Source: Cheilinus undulatus (taxonomy: Eukaryota > Chordata > Actinopteri > Labriformes > Labridae). Taken from it: DNA of 64,000 bases. Of this stretch, positions 44,260-57,069 are shown piece after piece. Location: positions 27,779,855-27,843,854 of the forward strand of contig NC_054867.1 in the NCBI RefSeq assembly GCF_018320785.1, given 5' to 3'. The first letter of the stretch is position 1, and every line of letters begins with the position of its first letter. The position numbers and the translations under genes are program-made. The notes under the pieces were generated by a model. The model ran no database searches, had not been told where the DNA came from, and was given only the letters and a program-made list of their open reading frames with translations.

Positions 44260-45640
44260 CAGTCAGAGTGAGGAAAAGAGAAGAAGAAGCCCACTGGGCT
44301 ACTACATGTAAGTTGTTTGACAAGGAGCCAGTCACAGATCCAGAATAACATAGACACATTTAACATGGCATGAGACAGTTCAAGTTGAATGTCTCTGAAA
44401 TATCTGCCTGTCCATTAGTCTGATGGACAGAAGATGGAGATAGAAGACGGGGAAGGAGATGACAGGAAGAGACAAATACATTAAGTGATAAATTAGGAGG
44501 AGAATTCAGCTCACGTTGCAGCTCTTGCCAGCAGGATACAAACGAGGAAAAGAAAGGGGAGAGAAATGAAAGGAGACATGAGACGAGAGCAGAGCTAAAT
44601 GACTGGGGGGAGGCTTAGGGTGTTTTTTTTAAAAAAGAAGACTGTATATTTTGGTCACTGAGAGGAAGAGAGACAAGAGAGTAGAGCGGGTTTATAAAGC
44701 AGTGGGAGAAAGTGTCAAAAACAGACAGCTACATAGACAAAAGCAGGATGCTGAGAGTATTCACCTTTTAAAAGGTAAGGGGGTTTAAAAAAAGAGCAGA
44801 CAGACAGTCAGAGAAAAGACTGCTGGAGTTGACAGAGGCTATTAACAGTCGGCCGGTACACTGAAAGACTAAAAGGAGAAATGGATGGATCTGGATGTAT
44901 TTAGATGGAGAGCGACAAACAGGAGCTTGAGAGTAAAATGGAGGTGGGGAAATGTAACAGAGGAGAAGTAACCAAGCTGTCAGTGGTCTTTGATACCTTG
45001 GTCCATGCTAACCAAACTCTCCAACATGGCAGCTGGTTACACACACATGGGATACACACAGATGCACACAGATTCATTGCTCTTGCAGCCTGTCTGATCC
45101 ACGCTCCTCAGGGACGGGTTAGTCTGGAGGAATCTGAGGGGCTTCGTTTGGACACTAAAGTGAGGGGAGTAATAATTCTCCCTCTCTTTCTGCCCTGTGG
45201 AACTCATCACAGTCACACTAACCCACAAAACACACACTTACAACCACACCACAACAGGACACCAACAGGTAGAGGGAGCTGGTACTTTTTACACTGCACT
45301 TAAGTCACTGTGATAGCAAATATTCCTCTGCTGCTTCTGATTTTTTTATTTTATATGAAAACTTAAACAGCAGCAGCGGGTCGAGCAAAATGCTAATGTT
45401 AGCATGCAAACAGACTTAGAGTCCTGTAACAAGTCCTGTCATGCTTTAAATGACCACAATAAATACTGCATATCAAGTGACTTGATTCAGTGTTTAGCTG
45501 AATTGAGTCAGGAATAATTCAGAATAAAAGTATTCTACACAAACGAAGTTAGTTTCTCTAAAGAAATGCTAAACCATGCTTTTACTTTAAAGTGTTGTGG
45601 ATTTTATATGGCATATATGTATAGAATTATACTGGAAATA
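43610..45640. other. Intergenic, purine-rich, with a (GA)n microsatellite
   Basis: (AG)n runs from 44211 to 44255. The surrounding 44.4-45.0 kb is purine-rich on the plus strand. The long frames across the microsatellite in both orientations are repeat artefacts. No gene recognised. Confidence 0.6.
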
Positions 45641-45645
45641 TATCC

Positions 45646-46690
45646 ATCCATCCATCTTCCTCTTGCTTATCCTGGCCAGATCACAGTAGCAGCAGGCTGA
45701 GCAAGTCAACCCAGACATCCTTGTCCACTGTGATACTTTCAAACGCCTTCTGAGGGATTCCAATGTGTTCCCAGAACAGACAGGATATATAACCTCTCCA
45801 GTGCATTCTGGGTCTTTACTGAGGTCTCCTCCCAGCCAGAAGTGCCCTGATGACCCCCTAAAGGAGGTGCTAAGGAGGCATCCTGATCAGATGCCCAAAC
45901 CACCTTAACTAGCTCCTTTCGATGTGAAGGAGCAGCAGCTCTACTCTTAGCTTCCTCCAAATGTCTGAACTCACACTGCCTCTAAAGCTGACCCCAGACA
46001 CCCTCTGGAAAGAACTCCTTTTAGACGTTTGTATCCATGATCTCATCCTTTCAAACTTTACCCAGAGTTCATGACCACGGGTGAGGGTTGGAAGGTAGAC
46101 AGACTAGTAAATCGAAAGCTTTTCGGCTCAGCTCTCTCCTCAACATAATGGTCCTGCACAATGCCTGCAGTACTGCTGATGCTGTACCAATCCACCTGTT
46201 AGTCTCATGCTCCCTTTTACCCTCACCTGTGAGCAAGACTCTGAGATAATTGGACTCCTTCACCTAAGGCAGAGACTCACTCCCCACCCGGAGAGAGCAA
46301 TCCATGTTTTCCAGCAGAGAACCATGACCTTAGACTTGAAGGTGCTGACTCTTATCCTGACCGCTTCACACTCAGCTGCAAACTGTCCCAATGTCTGCTG
46401 GAAGTCCCCAGCTTAGGAAGCCAACAGAACTACATCATCTGCAAACAGCAGAGACGGAATTCTGAGGTCCCTGAACTGGAAACTCTCCTCCCTCCAGCTG
46501 CACCTCAGGATCCTGTCCATAAAAATCACAAACAGAATCAGAGATAAGGGGCAGCCCTGGCAGAGGCAATCATGTACCGGGGATGTGTCCGACTTTGTGC
46601 TGAGAATGCGAACACAACCCTCACTTTAGTTATACAGGGCCCTGATGGCTCAGCGCAGCGCTAATTCCCATGCTCCCTGATGAAGCCCTG
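45646..46690 (-). mobile_element. Degenerate LINE with reverse-transcriptase core (CR1/L2/Rex1-like)
   Basis: Read on the minus strand, frames near 46.57-46.40 kb give CQGCPLSLILFVIFMDRIL and then LLFADDVVLLAS, the FADD active-site motif of reverse transcriptase. A stop follows directly, so the ORF is dead. The 3' side (45.65-45.96 kb) ends in an ATCCATCC tail, typical of CR1/L2-type elements. 5'-truncated. Confidence 0.7.
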
Positions 46691-47123
46691 CTAGAGTAAA
46701 GAGCTGGTCCACTGTCCTATGGCCAGGAAGTAATGCCATTGTGAAGACAAGAATAAACACTTCATGGTACAGCAGAAGTAAATGAACACAGAGGATTGTG
46801 GGAATTGTTTTCATTTTAAGAAAAGAGATACTGAATTCTTTACAGTCTCTGAGTTTGTTGCTGTCTATTTTGGCCAAGAGAGGCATTTAGCTTTCAGAAA
46901 AAATAGGCAAGCCCTCTATTCTCTAGTTCCTCCACAAGTGAGACAACTGTATCAGGTGAGTGAGATGCAGCACACATGTAGGCAGTCTGAAAGCTCTGAG
47001 TGATTATGAAAACCTAAATCAAAATCATGTCATGTCATGGCCAAGATGCAAGTCTCTTGCATCCAGTCAGAAACAGGCTTTAGATGGGCAGCTGATTGGA
47101 CCCTACACTACACTCTACACCCT

Positions 47124-47253
47124 ACAGCAGGGGTCATTAACTACATTTGTACAAGGGCCAGCTTTTTCCTAAACAGGCACTTTTGAAGCTGAACTTTCAA
47201 ATTAACTAAAGAAATTTTCAAAATAGTCTTATTAAAGTATTTTGTATATATAT
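47124..47253. mobile_element. Left part of a hAT-like element interrupted at 47254
   Basis: CAGCAGGGGTCATTAACTAC followed by TTGTACAAGGGCCAGC is a terminal sequence seen in fish hAT elements. It runs into the element starting at 47254; its continuation may be the sequence after 49125. Confidence 0.35.
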
Positions 47254-49117
47254 TAGGGGTATGACGAGACTCTTATCTCATGAGATGAGACGAGACGTGA
47301 TTTTACTTTTTTTTATGTTTAGAAAAAAATACATGAGTGGAATAAAAGTCCTTTATACGGCTGAAAGAAATAATTGCAAAGCATTCAGGTCTATTCAGAA
47401 ATGTTTAAACTCCTCTTGTACTGAATAGGCTATCAGTGCTTACACATAGTTTATCTTGTCTAACTCTGACTCAAACTGTACATTTTAATGCTCTTCAGAT
47501 CAAACCTTTCATTTTAATAGTCTACCACATCTTTATTTTACAACACTATGCAGTCTGTTGCTGTTGCTACTGCTATAATAAAAACTAGAGCTGCAAGCAG
47601 CACTGGAGGGCCCTCGAACCTTCGGGCACATTGGGGTGTGTCACAGTTGCTGATATGTGGGAATAGTGGGGTGTTTGCAAACCCGGGCAGTGTGCTGCAG
47701 CATGGTAACAATGTAGATCATCCCAGGAATGCATTAAGAGAGTCCAAGCTATCAGGACAGGACTATTCATCATGTAAAATTCTAAAAATGTTGGGAGGCA
47801 TTATGTAAGAGGTGCCACTAGACCCTTAAAGTGGGGGGTGCTACAGCAAAACCATAAAGCAACCATTTAAATCCGTAAAGTGGCAGACCCTGACCATAAA
47901 TCTGAAATTTGAAGCATATCAGTTGTCTGAAGTTGCTGCCGTGGCGGTAGCTGCAAGTGCCACTAGCATCATTGGAGAAGATGCTACATCACCTCCGCAT
48001 GAACTGCCACGTCCATCGTTGTGTTTACAGACTGATAAACCCTCAGCCATGTCTCTAAGTCAAGGAGAGGCAAGCAGCTTCACCCTATCAGAAGTTTGCC
48101 GGTCATCAAAATCTCAGTCAAGGCTCATACTGCGGACTTTTGCAGGGACGCTCACTGTAAACTTCTGAAAGTCAGGCTCCTTTTTACTGAATGGTTGTGG
48201 GTGTGTGTGTGTGTGTAAGTCTGTGCCTGTGCATTAGAGATGGGCGATACCAATGTTTTTTAATTCGATACAATATCGATACTTGTTGATGTAATTTTAT
48301 CGATACTGATACTGATACAGATACCGATACTTTTGAAGAAAGAATAAAATATTGGACTCACAAACTTTCAAAAGTTACACATTTAAGGCAGTTTAAAAGG
48401 CGTATGCAGGTCATTCAGAAATTCACTTAGGGAGAAACTTCAATTAAATTAAAATGTTTAAGCAGGTAAAAACAATAAAATAAACAATAATCATAGCACA
48501 AACTTGTATATAGAATTAAAATATCCACAACATAACCAATTTCTTTTCTTTTTTAAAATTCAGATAGAAGGGCTATATTAGCCATCTATACCCACTAATT
48601 TGAAACAAAAATATAAGAAATACAAGTCATCAAAGATTTTCATAGAAATATTTATCTTGTTATGTTTCTACAATTTGGTCTCTATACATTTTATGGTATT
48701 GGCGTGTGGTCTCAGTATTTTTTTATGTTTTCTAACAATTTTGAAATTTACTTAGCGAGTCTGTGCGCATACACAAACTCATGGAGACTACACAGGTTTC
48801 CAGCAGCAGCATTTAATCATTTCACACCGTAATGATGAACTTATTATGCATTGGTGGGGGTGGGGGATGGAGTGGTGCTCTGAATGGGTCACGGATCCGC
48901 TCCGTTTCTTTATTAGCTGGCAAACCAACAATTTTTGAAGTCTCCAGGGCATCTTTGTGATCTTTTATAACTTCCAGTTAGGTATTATTTTTTGTCAGGA
49001 GAGCTTCTGCTCATGGTGTCTGGGCAATATTGATCTTGCAAGTTGATTTTCACCTCGCAGTGCCACGAGACATCTCCTGAAGGTTTGATAGTGCCACGAG
49101 ATCTCGTCACACCCCTA
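47254..49117. mobile_element. 1.86-kb TIR element (TAGGGGTGTGACGAGA ends)
   Basis: Left TAGGGGTATGACGAGACTC and inverted right TAGGGGTGTGACGAGATCTC match closely. Flanks ATATATAT and GTATATAT are compatible with an 8-bp duplication but are low-complexity. Interior segments at 47.58-48.17 kb (GAGCTGCAAGCAGCACTGGA) and 48.24 kb (GAGATGGGCGATACC) look like further nested repeats. No transposase frame. Confidence 0.6.
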
Positions 49118-49129
49118 GTATATATCTTT

Positions 49130-51270
49130 ATTTTCTTTCAAATATACTAAAATTTTTGGCTCCAACAGTGAAACTATATTGCAGCCAGCCACAAGGGGGC
49201 GACTGAGACATTTTAGCTATCTTTGGCTGTCATGTTGTCTATCCCTTGGTTTGATGCCAATATACTATGTAGTGATAAGTGAAAAAGTTAAACAGCAAAA
49301 TTGCGCTCCCAAAACACTTGAGGCAGAAAGATTCCATAGAAAACAACACTGTTTTAAAAATCAAGAATAAACTGATGAGAACCTTTTCAACATGCATTAT
49401 ATTTGCTAATAATGGCTTACAGGTAGATTTCTAAACAAAAACAAACAAACAAACAAAAAAAAAAAAACGATGAAACATGTAGGGTGTTGATTTAGAAAAA
49501 AAAAATGGAAATTTTAAAAAAGTTTCCAAACTACCTCAACATTTTTTCTCTAGAATTTTTCTTCTGCACATATTTTGAATTTGATCATATTCTGGGGGCA
49601 GGATGGGAATAATACTGACTTATATGGGATGAATATTTATGCAGCCAATTATTTTACATTACATATTTTTTTGTCAAACAAGCCAAATTAAATTTACAAA
49701 GACTGATTTATGAAATAAATAAAAGGGAAAAACATCCATGTGGGTGAATGTTCCTGCTGTTTTGTTCATCCTCATTATCTCAGGATAATGCTGGAGGTTG
49801 TAATCACTCCCAAAGCTCTAACTCAAAAGTTTTGATTGACCTGGTATGGGAGATTTTCACTACAGATGGAAACAGAACAATAAAGACCCGCTTTAAAGAG
49901 TATGCTCACACATGTTCCTTAAAAAAGAACATTTTTGCTAAAGCGGTCAATAAGAGGGAAGGGAGGTTAATCAGAGCACGGTTGACATGGACAGAACGAA
50001 AAATCTCAAAGTTGTTGAGGAAAAAAAAGAGATACTGAGAAAAGTGTGTGTGTCTGAGCGTGCGTGTGTCGCCGGATCAATATCAAACAGTGCTGTGATA
50101 CTGGAAGCCTATCAGAGAGAATGTCAATGGTCTCTGGTGAGATGACCCCACCAACCATCGCTACCAAACTCACAAAAACACACAAAAACACACACACTCA
50201 GTCAGTCCGTGTGTCACCTTTCCCCAATTCATTATTAACAAGCTCGTGGGGGCTCATTAGCAGTAGGCCACATAGTGCTGCTTCCACAAACAAAACAAAA
50301 TGCCCCCAAACAATAATTGCCTATTTCCTCCACATCAGGCAGCCATCTTCCTTCTTCAGCTGTGGAAAAGTTTAACACAAGACAAATCACATTAATGACC
50401 AACAATGCCTCTACAGGACAAATAAGGCCATAATAAGGCTTCTTCTTACCTTAGCCTGTTAATGACACTAAAACAATCACATCCGAATCAACGATGGACT
50501 TAAGCAAATACATTTTTTGTGTGTTTTTGTGAAAGTTCTGGAACATACATTCTCTTTATGTCTGATCTCCTGCAATTTCTCACCACTGTGATTTTTCTGC
50601 TCCAAGCTGTGGACTGCAAGATTTCTTTAGCTCTGAACCACACTTAACAAAAAAAAAAAACTTGGTTAAGTGAGATAAAATACAACACAAATAGGGAAAA
50701 AAACATAAAAAGCAAACAGAAAAGAGCGAGACAGCAAGAGAACAACAAAATAGGTGAAAACAGACAGAAGGGATGCTCCACTGCTTGGCTGACACACAGG
50801 GGGTCTCTGCAGACTGAGAAGATGCTAGGCGAGGAAGGGAAAGAGAGAAAGAGAGCTGTGTGGTGTGGCGAGCACCATCCGAGCCCTCCTCTCTCTCTTT
50901 AAGCCTCCACCTCCCTCCACCCCCGCAGTGAAACTGTATGCTTGGCTTCTCCTGGTTTCTTTAGCATTCCTCCCCATCCTCTTCCAAAGCCTGGGAGAGG
51001 ACCGAGGCAGACAGCAGGGCTTGTCATAGTCACAGGACTAGGTCCAAGCAGTGTGTGTCGGTGTGTGTGTGCATCGGTGTGTGTGTGAGATAGGTGGAAA
51101 AGAATCTGTACTGTATGTGAATATGTTGGAACCTTTGTTAGTGTGGTTAAATTGTACTTGTAATGTGCTAATTTGCCTCGACACGCCTGCATGGCGGCAG
51201 ATTTATCTGGAATCCTTAATTAATGGAATGGGGAGGAATGGTAGATATTAAAGGTTATGTTACAATGATC
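49130..51270. other. Intergenic, no gene recognised
   Basis: Mixed sequence with short A-rich and GT-rich runs. A more balanced block at about 50.04-50.35 kb (TGGAAGCCTATCAGAGAGAA) could be conserved non-coding DNA but shows no splice or protein support. Confidence 0.4.
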
Positions 51271-51276
51271 ATTATA

Positions 51277-51313
<37 letters not shown>
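51277..51313. repeat. (ATT)n microsatellite
   Basis: Twelve consecutive ATT triplets. Confidence 0.9.
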
Positions 51314-51658
51314 GACCTCACCCTGACTGGAGCTACTATAACTACCTTTAAAACACAATTTATCAATCTTTAAAGAATATACCAGAAACAAAACTAGCCA
51401 TGGGACCAAAAGGAAACCACACAATAACCGAGTATGCATCCATTTACAAAAACAAACAACTGTATAATAAAGACGGTTGCCTCTCAAGAACATGGACTGT
51501 ACAAAGTACTAGACAATGTAACAGCCATTTGGTTACTGTAGATGCTGCCCCAAACTAATTTTAGACCAACTAAGAAACAGACAAGGAAGTGGAGCTGTGG
51601 CTGCAAGTCAACTGGGAGTTCACTCATTCCTGTGGAAATCTTATGACTATAACCCACC

Positions 51659-51680
51659 TGTCTGTCTGTCTGTCTGTCTC
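51659..51680. repeat. (TGTC)n microsatellite
   Basis: Five to six TGTC units. Confidence 0.8.
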
Positions 51681-51684
51681 TATT

Positions 51685-52765
51685 TGCACATCATAATGCT
51701 GCTCCAATTGTCCTCGATACCTCTCAGAAGACTCATGGGTGTACTGGTTCAAAACTGGTGCCATACAAAAATATAAATATGTACATTTTTTCTTTAAAAT
51801 CCCAAAATGTTGCATCAAGTCATCATTCGGGGCTTTCTGCTGTGTTCCATTTACCTCAGAAGTCAGATGTCAGAGCTGAGAATGAAGTCACACTTGAGTT
51901 GAATTTGTCCTATTTGCTTTGAGCTCCTAAGAGTAAGCCGGTGTTTTGCTCAGATGTGATACTTTGCCACTGTGCACACTGGGTGAATGGTTAGGGTTAG
52001 GGTGAGGGTTAGGGATGGACTCTACTATAGTTAAGCATGGCAGTAGCAATTTTCAACAAAGCAGCAGTAATAGAAAACTGTAAAATAACTGGAGCTGCTC
52101 AACAACTCCTATCAAAGTAAGCTTTCTTTAAGGCAATTCTCTGTGCTCATATTAAAAAAAGATAATGCAGCAGATTTGTCACTGAGAAATCACAGTTTAA
52201 TTGCTGGTTTGTCAGCTGTAGTCACCGATGCTGCATAAGTATGTTTGAATATGCGTCTGTCTCTGCGTAGCCAGAATCACACAGCAGGTGCACTGTGTGA
52301 TGCTTTGTTAAAGCTCCACAAAAAAGTGCGTACAGTTAAATTTTATGCAAGTCAAAAGGCACAGCTTTAGTGCTTCCCTTTTTGTGTTGTAGGCTAATCA
52401 CTGCACATGCACCAGCGCAGTGACACTGAGCTCATATGCAGTTATTTGGAAAACAAGACTAGGTTAAAACCTAGTATATGGCTGACCGCAACTATCTGGA
52501 ATGCCTGTTGAAATGCCTGACTGAAATGTGTGTTCTGGCAGAGTGAATTTGTCATGATTGTTCGTAGTTTATTATTTTTAGCCAGAAGCATAGTAAGTGG
52601 TTATTGAAATGTACAAAGCTACATGTTGCCCTGTCTCTCCTTCTGTGCGTGTGGAGAACCCTGAGCAGCGTCATCACCCCTCCCCTCCTGCTTTTGTTCT
52701 ACTGCATCTGATTGGTTAAACACAGACAGACATCGACTCAGCTGACGCTCTCTGTATTCTTTGTG
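51685..52765. other. Intergenic, no gene recognised
   Basis: Includes a short TTAGGG-like run at about 51992-52015 (three imperfect units). No exon support. Confidence 0.4.
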
Positions 52766-52769
52766 CAAA

Positions 52770-53900
52770 TGGAAGCCAACACTACAAGAAAAGAGCAAAA
52801 ACCTCTTTTCTGCACAAGACAAGCTGTCGGTGTGGCTCTTTGCCCTGGTTTCAACAAGATCAGCGGTCCAGGTCGGAGTAAACTGTAGCGGTCCTACTGT
52901 GACATCCAAGCTAAAAGCTAACGGCAGACTAAAGGGGACAAGCCACAGAAAGCTTTCAGTGTTGCTCTCTGCGCTTGTTTGGATTTAGACACGTTGTCTG
53001 GCTGAGCCAAAGCGCCGCTGCGGCTTAGTCCCAGTCTAGGGACACAACACTACAAGAACAGGGCAAAAACCTCCGCTCTGCACAAGAAAAGCTGTCAGTG
53101 TGGTCCAGGTCAGAGTAAACAGCCGTTAGCTTGCAACGTCCAAGCTAACAGCTAATGGTGGACTAAATGGGACAAGCCCCATGATCAAAAAGCCATGCCG
53201 AAACAGACAGGAAGTGGAGAGAGAACTTTTTTTTTCTGTCACAGAAAGCTTTCAGTGTTGCTCTCTGCGCTTGTTTGGATTTAGACACATAGTCTGGTTC
53301 AGACAAAAGCACCGCAGCGGCTCAGTCTCAGCTTATGACTCCACGAGCAGGCCTGCTAAAGTCATTAGCTGGGACACAACAACTCATTAGCTGTATACAA
53401 CAACTAAACCTTTCCCCATAATCATGCCAAAGAAGGACGGCAGAAGAGCAACAACCTAGTTTTCTGTCGCAGAAAGCTTTCTGTGTTGCTCTCAGTGCTA
53501 ACTGTGATGAAGAAATGTGTCGTTCTGGCTAAGGCTGAGCTAAAGTTCAGCTAGCAGCCGTAAATACAAGCACAACAAATAACCTTTTCCCTCTTAACTA
53601 TCTCACACTCACGCTGAAGCCGTTTGGCAGAAGAGCAAAAACACCCTTTTTGTTACAGAAAGCTTTTAGTGTTGCTGTCTTCGCTTGTTTGAATAAAGAA
53701 ATGTCCAGCTTTGACTAAAGTGCTGCTGTGATTAATTAAGAGCTAATCGCTCCTCGAGCAGCCAGTGTACACAAGCATTTACACAACAAGTTACTTTTTC
53801 CCCCTCAACTATGACATAGTCATGACAAAGCAAGTCAGCAGAGGAGTGAAAACATCTTTCCGAACATGAAAAGCTTATATGGTTGTCTTTATTCTTTGTC
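52770..53900. repeat. Imperfect tandem array, units about 185-300 bp
   Basis: ACAGAAAGCTTTCAGTGTTG and its variants recur at about 52945, 53241, 53470, 53655 and 53866. Each is followed by CTCTCTGCGCTTGTTTGGAT-like text and preceded by AGAGCAAAAACC-like text. Five diverged copies, shortest toward the right. Family unknown. Confidence 0.7.
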
Positions 53901-55905
53901 ATACAGAAATTTGGCCCAGGTCAAGCCATTCCAGGTATCATGCAGATACCGTCATGATAACTACTTGGCAAACCCTCACTGCCCCACCCCTGCAGCATCT
54001 GCTGATGCCCTGGCAGCCTCGGCCCTGTCGCCAGCCTACACCCCCTGTATTTTGTATATGTGTTGTATTTTCATAGCATATTGGCTGCATTAAAAGGTCA
54101 TTTTGATAGAAATAACAGCCCATGTGCAGTACGTTAATGTGAATACCTCAGTGTGTGTATGTGTGTGCCTTTTCACTTTGTGTCTATGGTCTGTCAGAGT
54201 GAATAAACAGCAGATCTTAGCTGGCAGACAGTATTGGCAGAAGGACCCCAGTGACACGTGGAAGCTTAAAAACTCACACCAGGGACTGGAGCTGGATGCA
54301 CACATCCTCTGCCAACCATCGTCGCTCCAATATCTATAAATTATTCACCAAGCCTCGACTGATGGGACAGAGATCCTAATGAGAAAAATGTTGCAGGGAG
54401 ACTCTCAGCCGTGTCGGTGTGCACACGGTGTGTTTAATGTGTAAATAGGCTTCATGTCATTACATACATGTAGAGGGCATGTGCTAGAGTGTGCTTGGTG
54501 GGTACAGAGAAACTAATTAGTATCAGTGCTGCTGGACACGAGGAATGATTAAGTCTGCACATAATGAAGTCATTGTGGAATAAGACTAATTCACTTAGTT
54601 CTTTAACGGTCTTTAACAAAGTAGATCACTGGCACAAATAAGCCTTTAACCTTCTTGTACTCTTGTCTACTAAATACACATTTTATCCAAAGTTTTAAAG
54701 CAAACAATTAGTACAAACAACTGAGAAGAGACTGGTGTTTATGTCATGTCTGTGGGCTAAGTGCAGAGCTGGAGTTGAAATGTGACTCTCTTAACAAGCA
54801 CAAAGCTAGACTGGACATCAATACACTGTGTTTCATTTGTTAAGCTGAAAAAAAAAAAGAGTAGCAAATCTATTTGTGTTCTAATGACACCTTGACCTAG
54901 AGGCTGTGTTTAAGGGTGCTTTCATATCTTTGCTTTATTTGATTCGTTACGATTCAGATGATAAAATGTTACATTGTTGCATTTTCTCTTTTGTTTTGTG
55001 TTCAAAATGTGGTATTTTGAAACGGGGTGAAGCACACACCAACGATGGGTTGTCCATACCTCAATATGTCACTTCCTGTCTCTCCTTCTGCGTACTGAAT
55101 GTCAACAAATGCCATGGTAGCCTTCTTGTAAAACTTTGCATACAAGGTGCTGCCTAGCAAGCCAACTTACAAAAAAGTTATTGCTTGAATTATGAGGAAG
55201 TCAGATATCTCACTGAAATTTAGACAGATAAGAATATCAAACAAAAAAATACTGAAGTTAAGCCCTGCCATCAATACTAACTGGTAACTATGCTAACTGT
55301 TGTTAAATGGCCTTTTTGTGAATGTTTCTTTGTTTACAAAAAGTATTTCCGGACACTCTTGTTGTTTTCAAGACAGGCGGCTAAAAGTCACCAATTAACA
55401 TGGTCACTCCTGGAACCAAAACACCTGTTAGCAGTGTTTGCAGAGAAATCCTGACAGCAGGATTGAGACCATCTTGCACAAAGTGAAGGTTCAAGTGATG
55501 ACAAGGAGACATTACCCATGGCTCAATGAGCTGGCTCAGGTCTGGAAACAAATCAGTCGATGTTTTGGACTCCTGTGACACTCTGCTGATGAGACGATTA
55601 GCCATGTTAGCCAAATGCTACCTCTTTGTTAACTAGTGTATTCCACTGCTTCTGCTGAGCAGTGTTGGGTGTAACAAAGTAGCGCCTTACTTTAATCACA
55701 TTGCATTTGTCTGTAATGCTAAGTGTTACTGCTGATAACTTAGTACTCACATTACTGTCACTGTAAAATAATTATCTCACTACTGGTGTTACTGTAACTC
55801 CTCCAACTTCCTGTAAAACAGAAACAGAATAAACAAAACAAGCACCCCTTTTAATGCACGCTCAGACGACACTCACTGATACAGATGACTGAAACATTAG
55901 CTCAA
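53900..55905. other. Intergenic, no gene recognised
   Basis: AT-rich, with scattered TAATTAG motifs at 54.5-54.6 kb. No exon, RNA gene or complete repeat recognised. Confidence 0.4.
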
Positions 55906-55909
55906 GTCC

Positions 55910-56095
55910 ATGGGCGCTGTTGAAGCGCTGCCAAGAGCTGTTGGGGGTTCAGTGCCTTGCTCAGGGGCACTCTGATAGTACTCAGGAAGTGACCTGGCAC
56001 CTCTCCAGCTACCAGGCCAAAATCCAGATTCAACCAGGACTTGAACTGGTGACCCTCAGAGTCCCAGCCCAAGTCCTTACAGACTTTTTAGGCCA
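55910..56095 (-). mobile_element. SINE-like repeat with tRNA B-box-like sequence
   Basis: On the minus strand, CCAGTTCAAGTCCTGG resembles a B box. On the plus strand the text GTTCAGTGCCTTGCTCAGGG and CACCTCTCCAGCTACCAG matches a short repeat common in fish. Ends are approximate. Confidence 0.5.
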
Positions 56096-56244
56096 ACTCT
56101 TTTTATAGGCATGATAATTTTCTTTAGCATTGATACAGTTTCCTTTTCTAATCTTATAAAATCTGATATTTTTTTTTACCTGTAGAAAAAAGTTTTTTCT
56201 AAATCTTCCATCAATTTTGTGTGCCAAAATATGAAAACTTGTTT

Positions 56245-57068
56245 GATGGGGATCGTAAATTTTTGTTGATATGGATACCCTTATTGATATTCCTTATTGA
56301 TCCATGTCCTTCTTGATACCACTATCGATACTTTTCTATAGTTTGGTGGAAAGACAAAATGAGGACAAATATTTACACTCGAAGTGGTCTAAGCTGAGTA
56401 GTGCTTGAGTTAAAAAGACTCAGCCCGTCACATCAATTTTATATCTCTCAAATACAAACACATTCTTCATATTCACTACTGTATTCATTGACGTTTCTCA
56501 TCAAAAACTAAATTTTTCCCATTTTTATGTAACTTTTAAACATATAATAACATATAGGCTATAGTCGTCTAATTTACCTGAACCTGAACACATCATATTT
56601 TCCACCTTTCAGCTCATGAAGTTCGTTAATTAACTTTAATTCTGCCAATTCCACCATGGATTTCTACACTAGATAAATACTTATAACAAACAGGACTTGC
56701 TACAAAAGTTTGGGAGCACTTTTCAGTGTTTATCTGAGCAACTGAAGAAGAAAAATGTCCTGAAGCAGCTGAAGAAAGTGAAATGAGTGCCTATTACTCC
56801 CAGCGCAGGTGGATATGATTGCATGTAACTGGCAGGCGGAGTCTTTTTTCCTCAAACCGACAGCTGAAAGTACCACAGACTGGTTTAATCTGATGCACAA
56901 TACTGATGTGCTTTCAGTTATGTTCCCATGAAAAGAACAGATGTACGGTTTAACACCAGTTGTATTTTAAAATGACGTTACGTCACAGAGCCTGTGTGAC
57001 TTGATAGCAGTATCGATAAGCTAAAACATTATTGATTTTCGAGTATTAAAAAAATATCTCCATCCCTA
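56245..57068. mobile_element. TIR-like element rich in TATCGATA motifs
   Basis: The interior contains ATCGATAC and TATCGATAAGC; the right end ATATCTCCATCCCTA resembles inverted fish hAT-like termini. A related fragment is at about 48.24-48.34 kb. The left end is uncertain. Confidence 0.4.
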
Positions 57069-57069
57069 C

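Noticed and set aside
43986..44366. Long minus-strand open frames of 107-126 codons
   Set aside because: They run through the (GA)n microsatellite, giving Ser/Leu repeats; no homology or splice support.
49748..50038. 96-codon frame with Lys/Arg-rich end
   Set aside because: Resembles a transposase N-terminus only in composition; I could not identify a family motif with confidence.
51992..52015. Telomere-like TTAGGG repeats
   Set aside because: Only about three imperfect units; no extended array.
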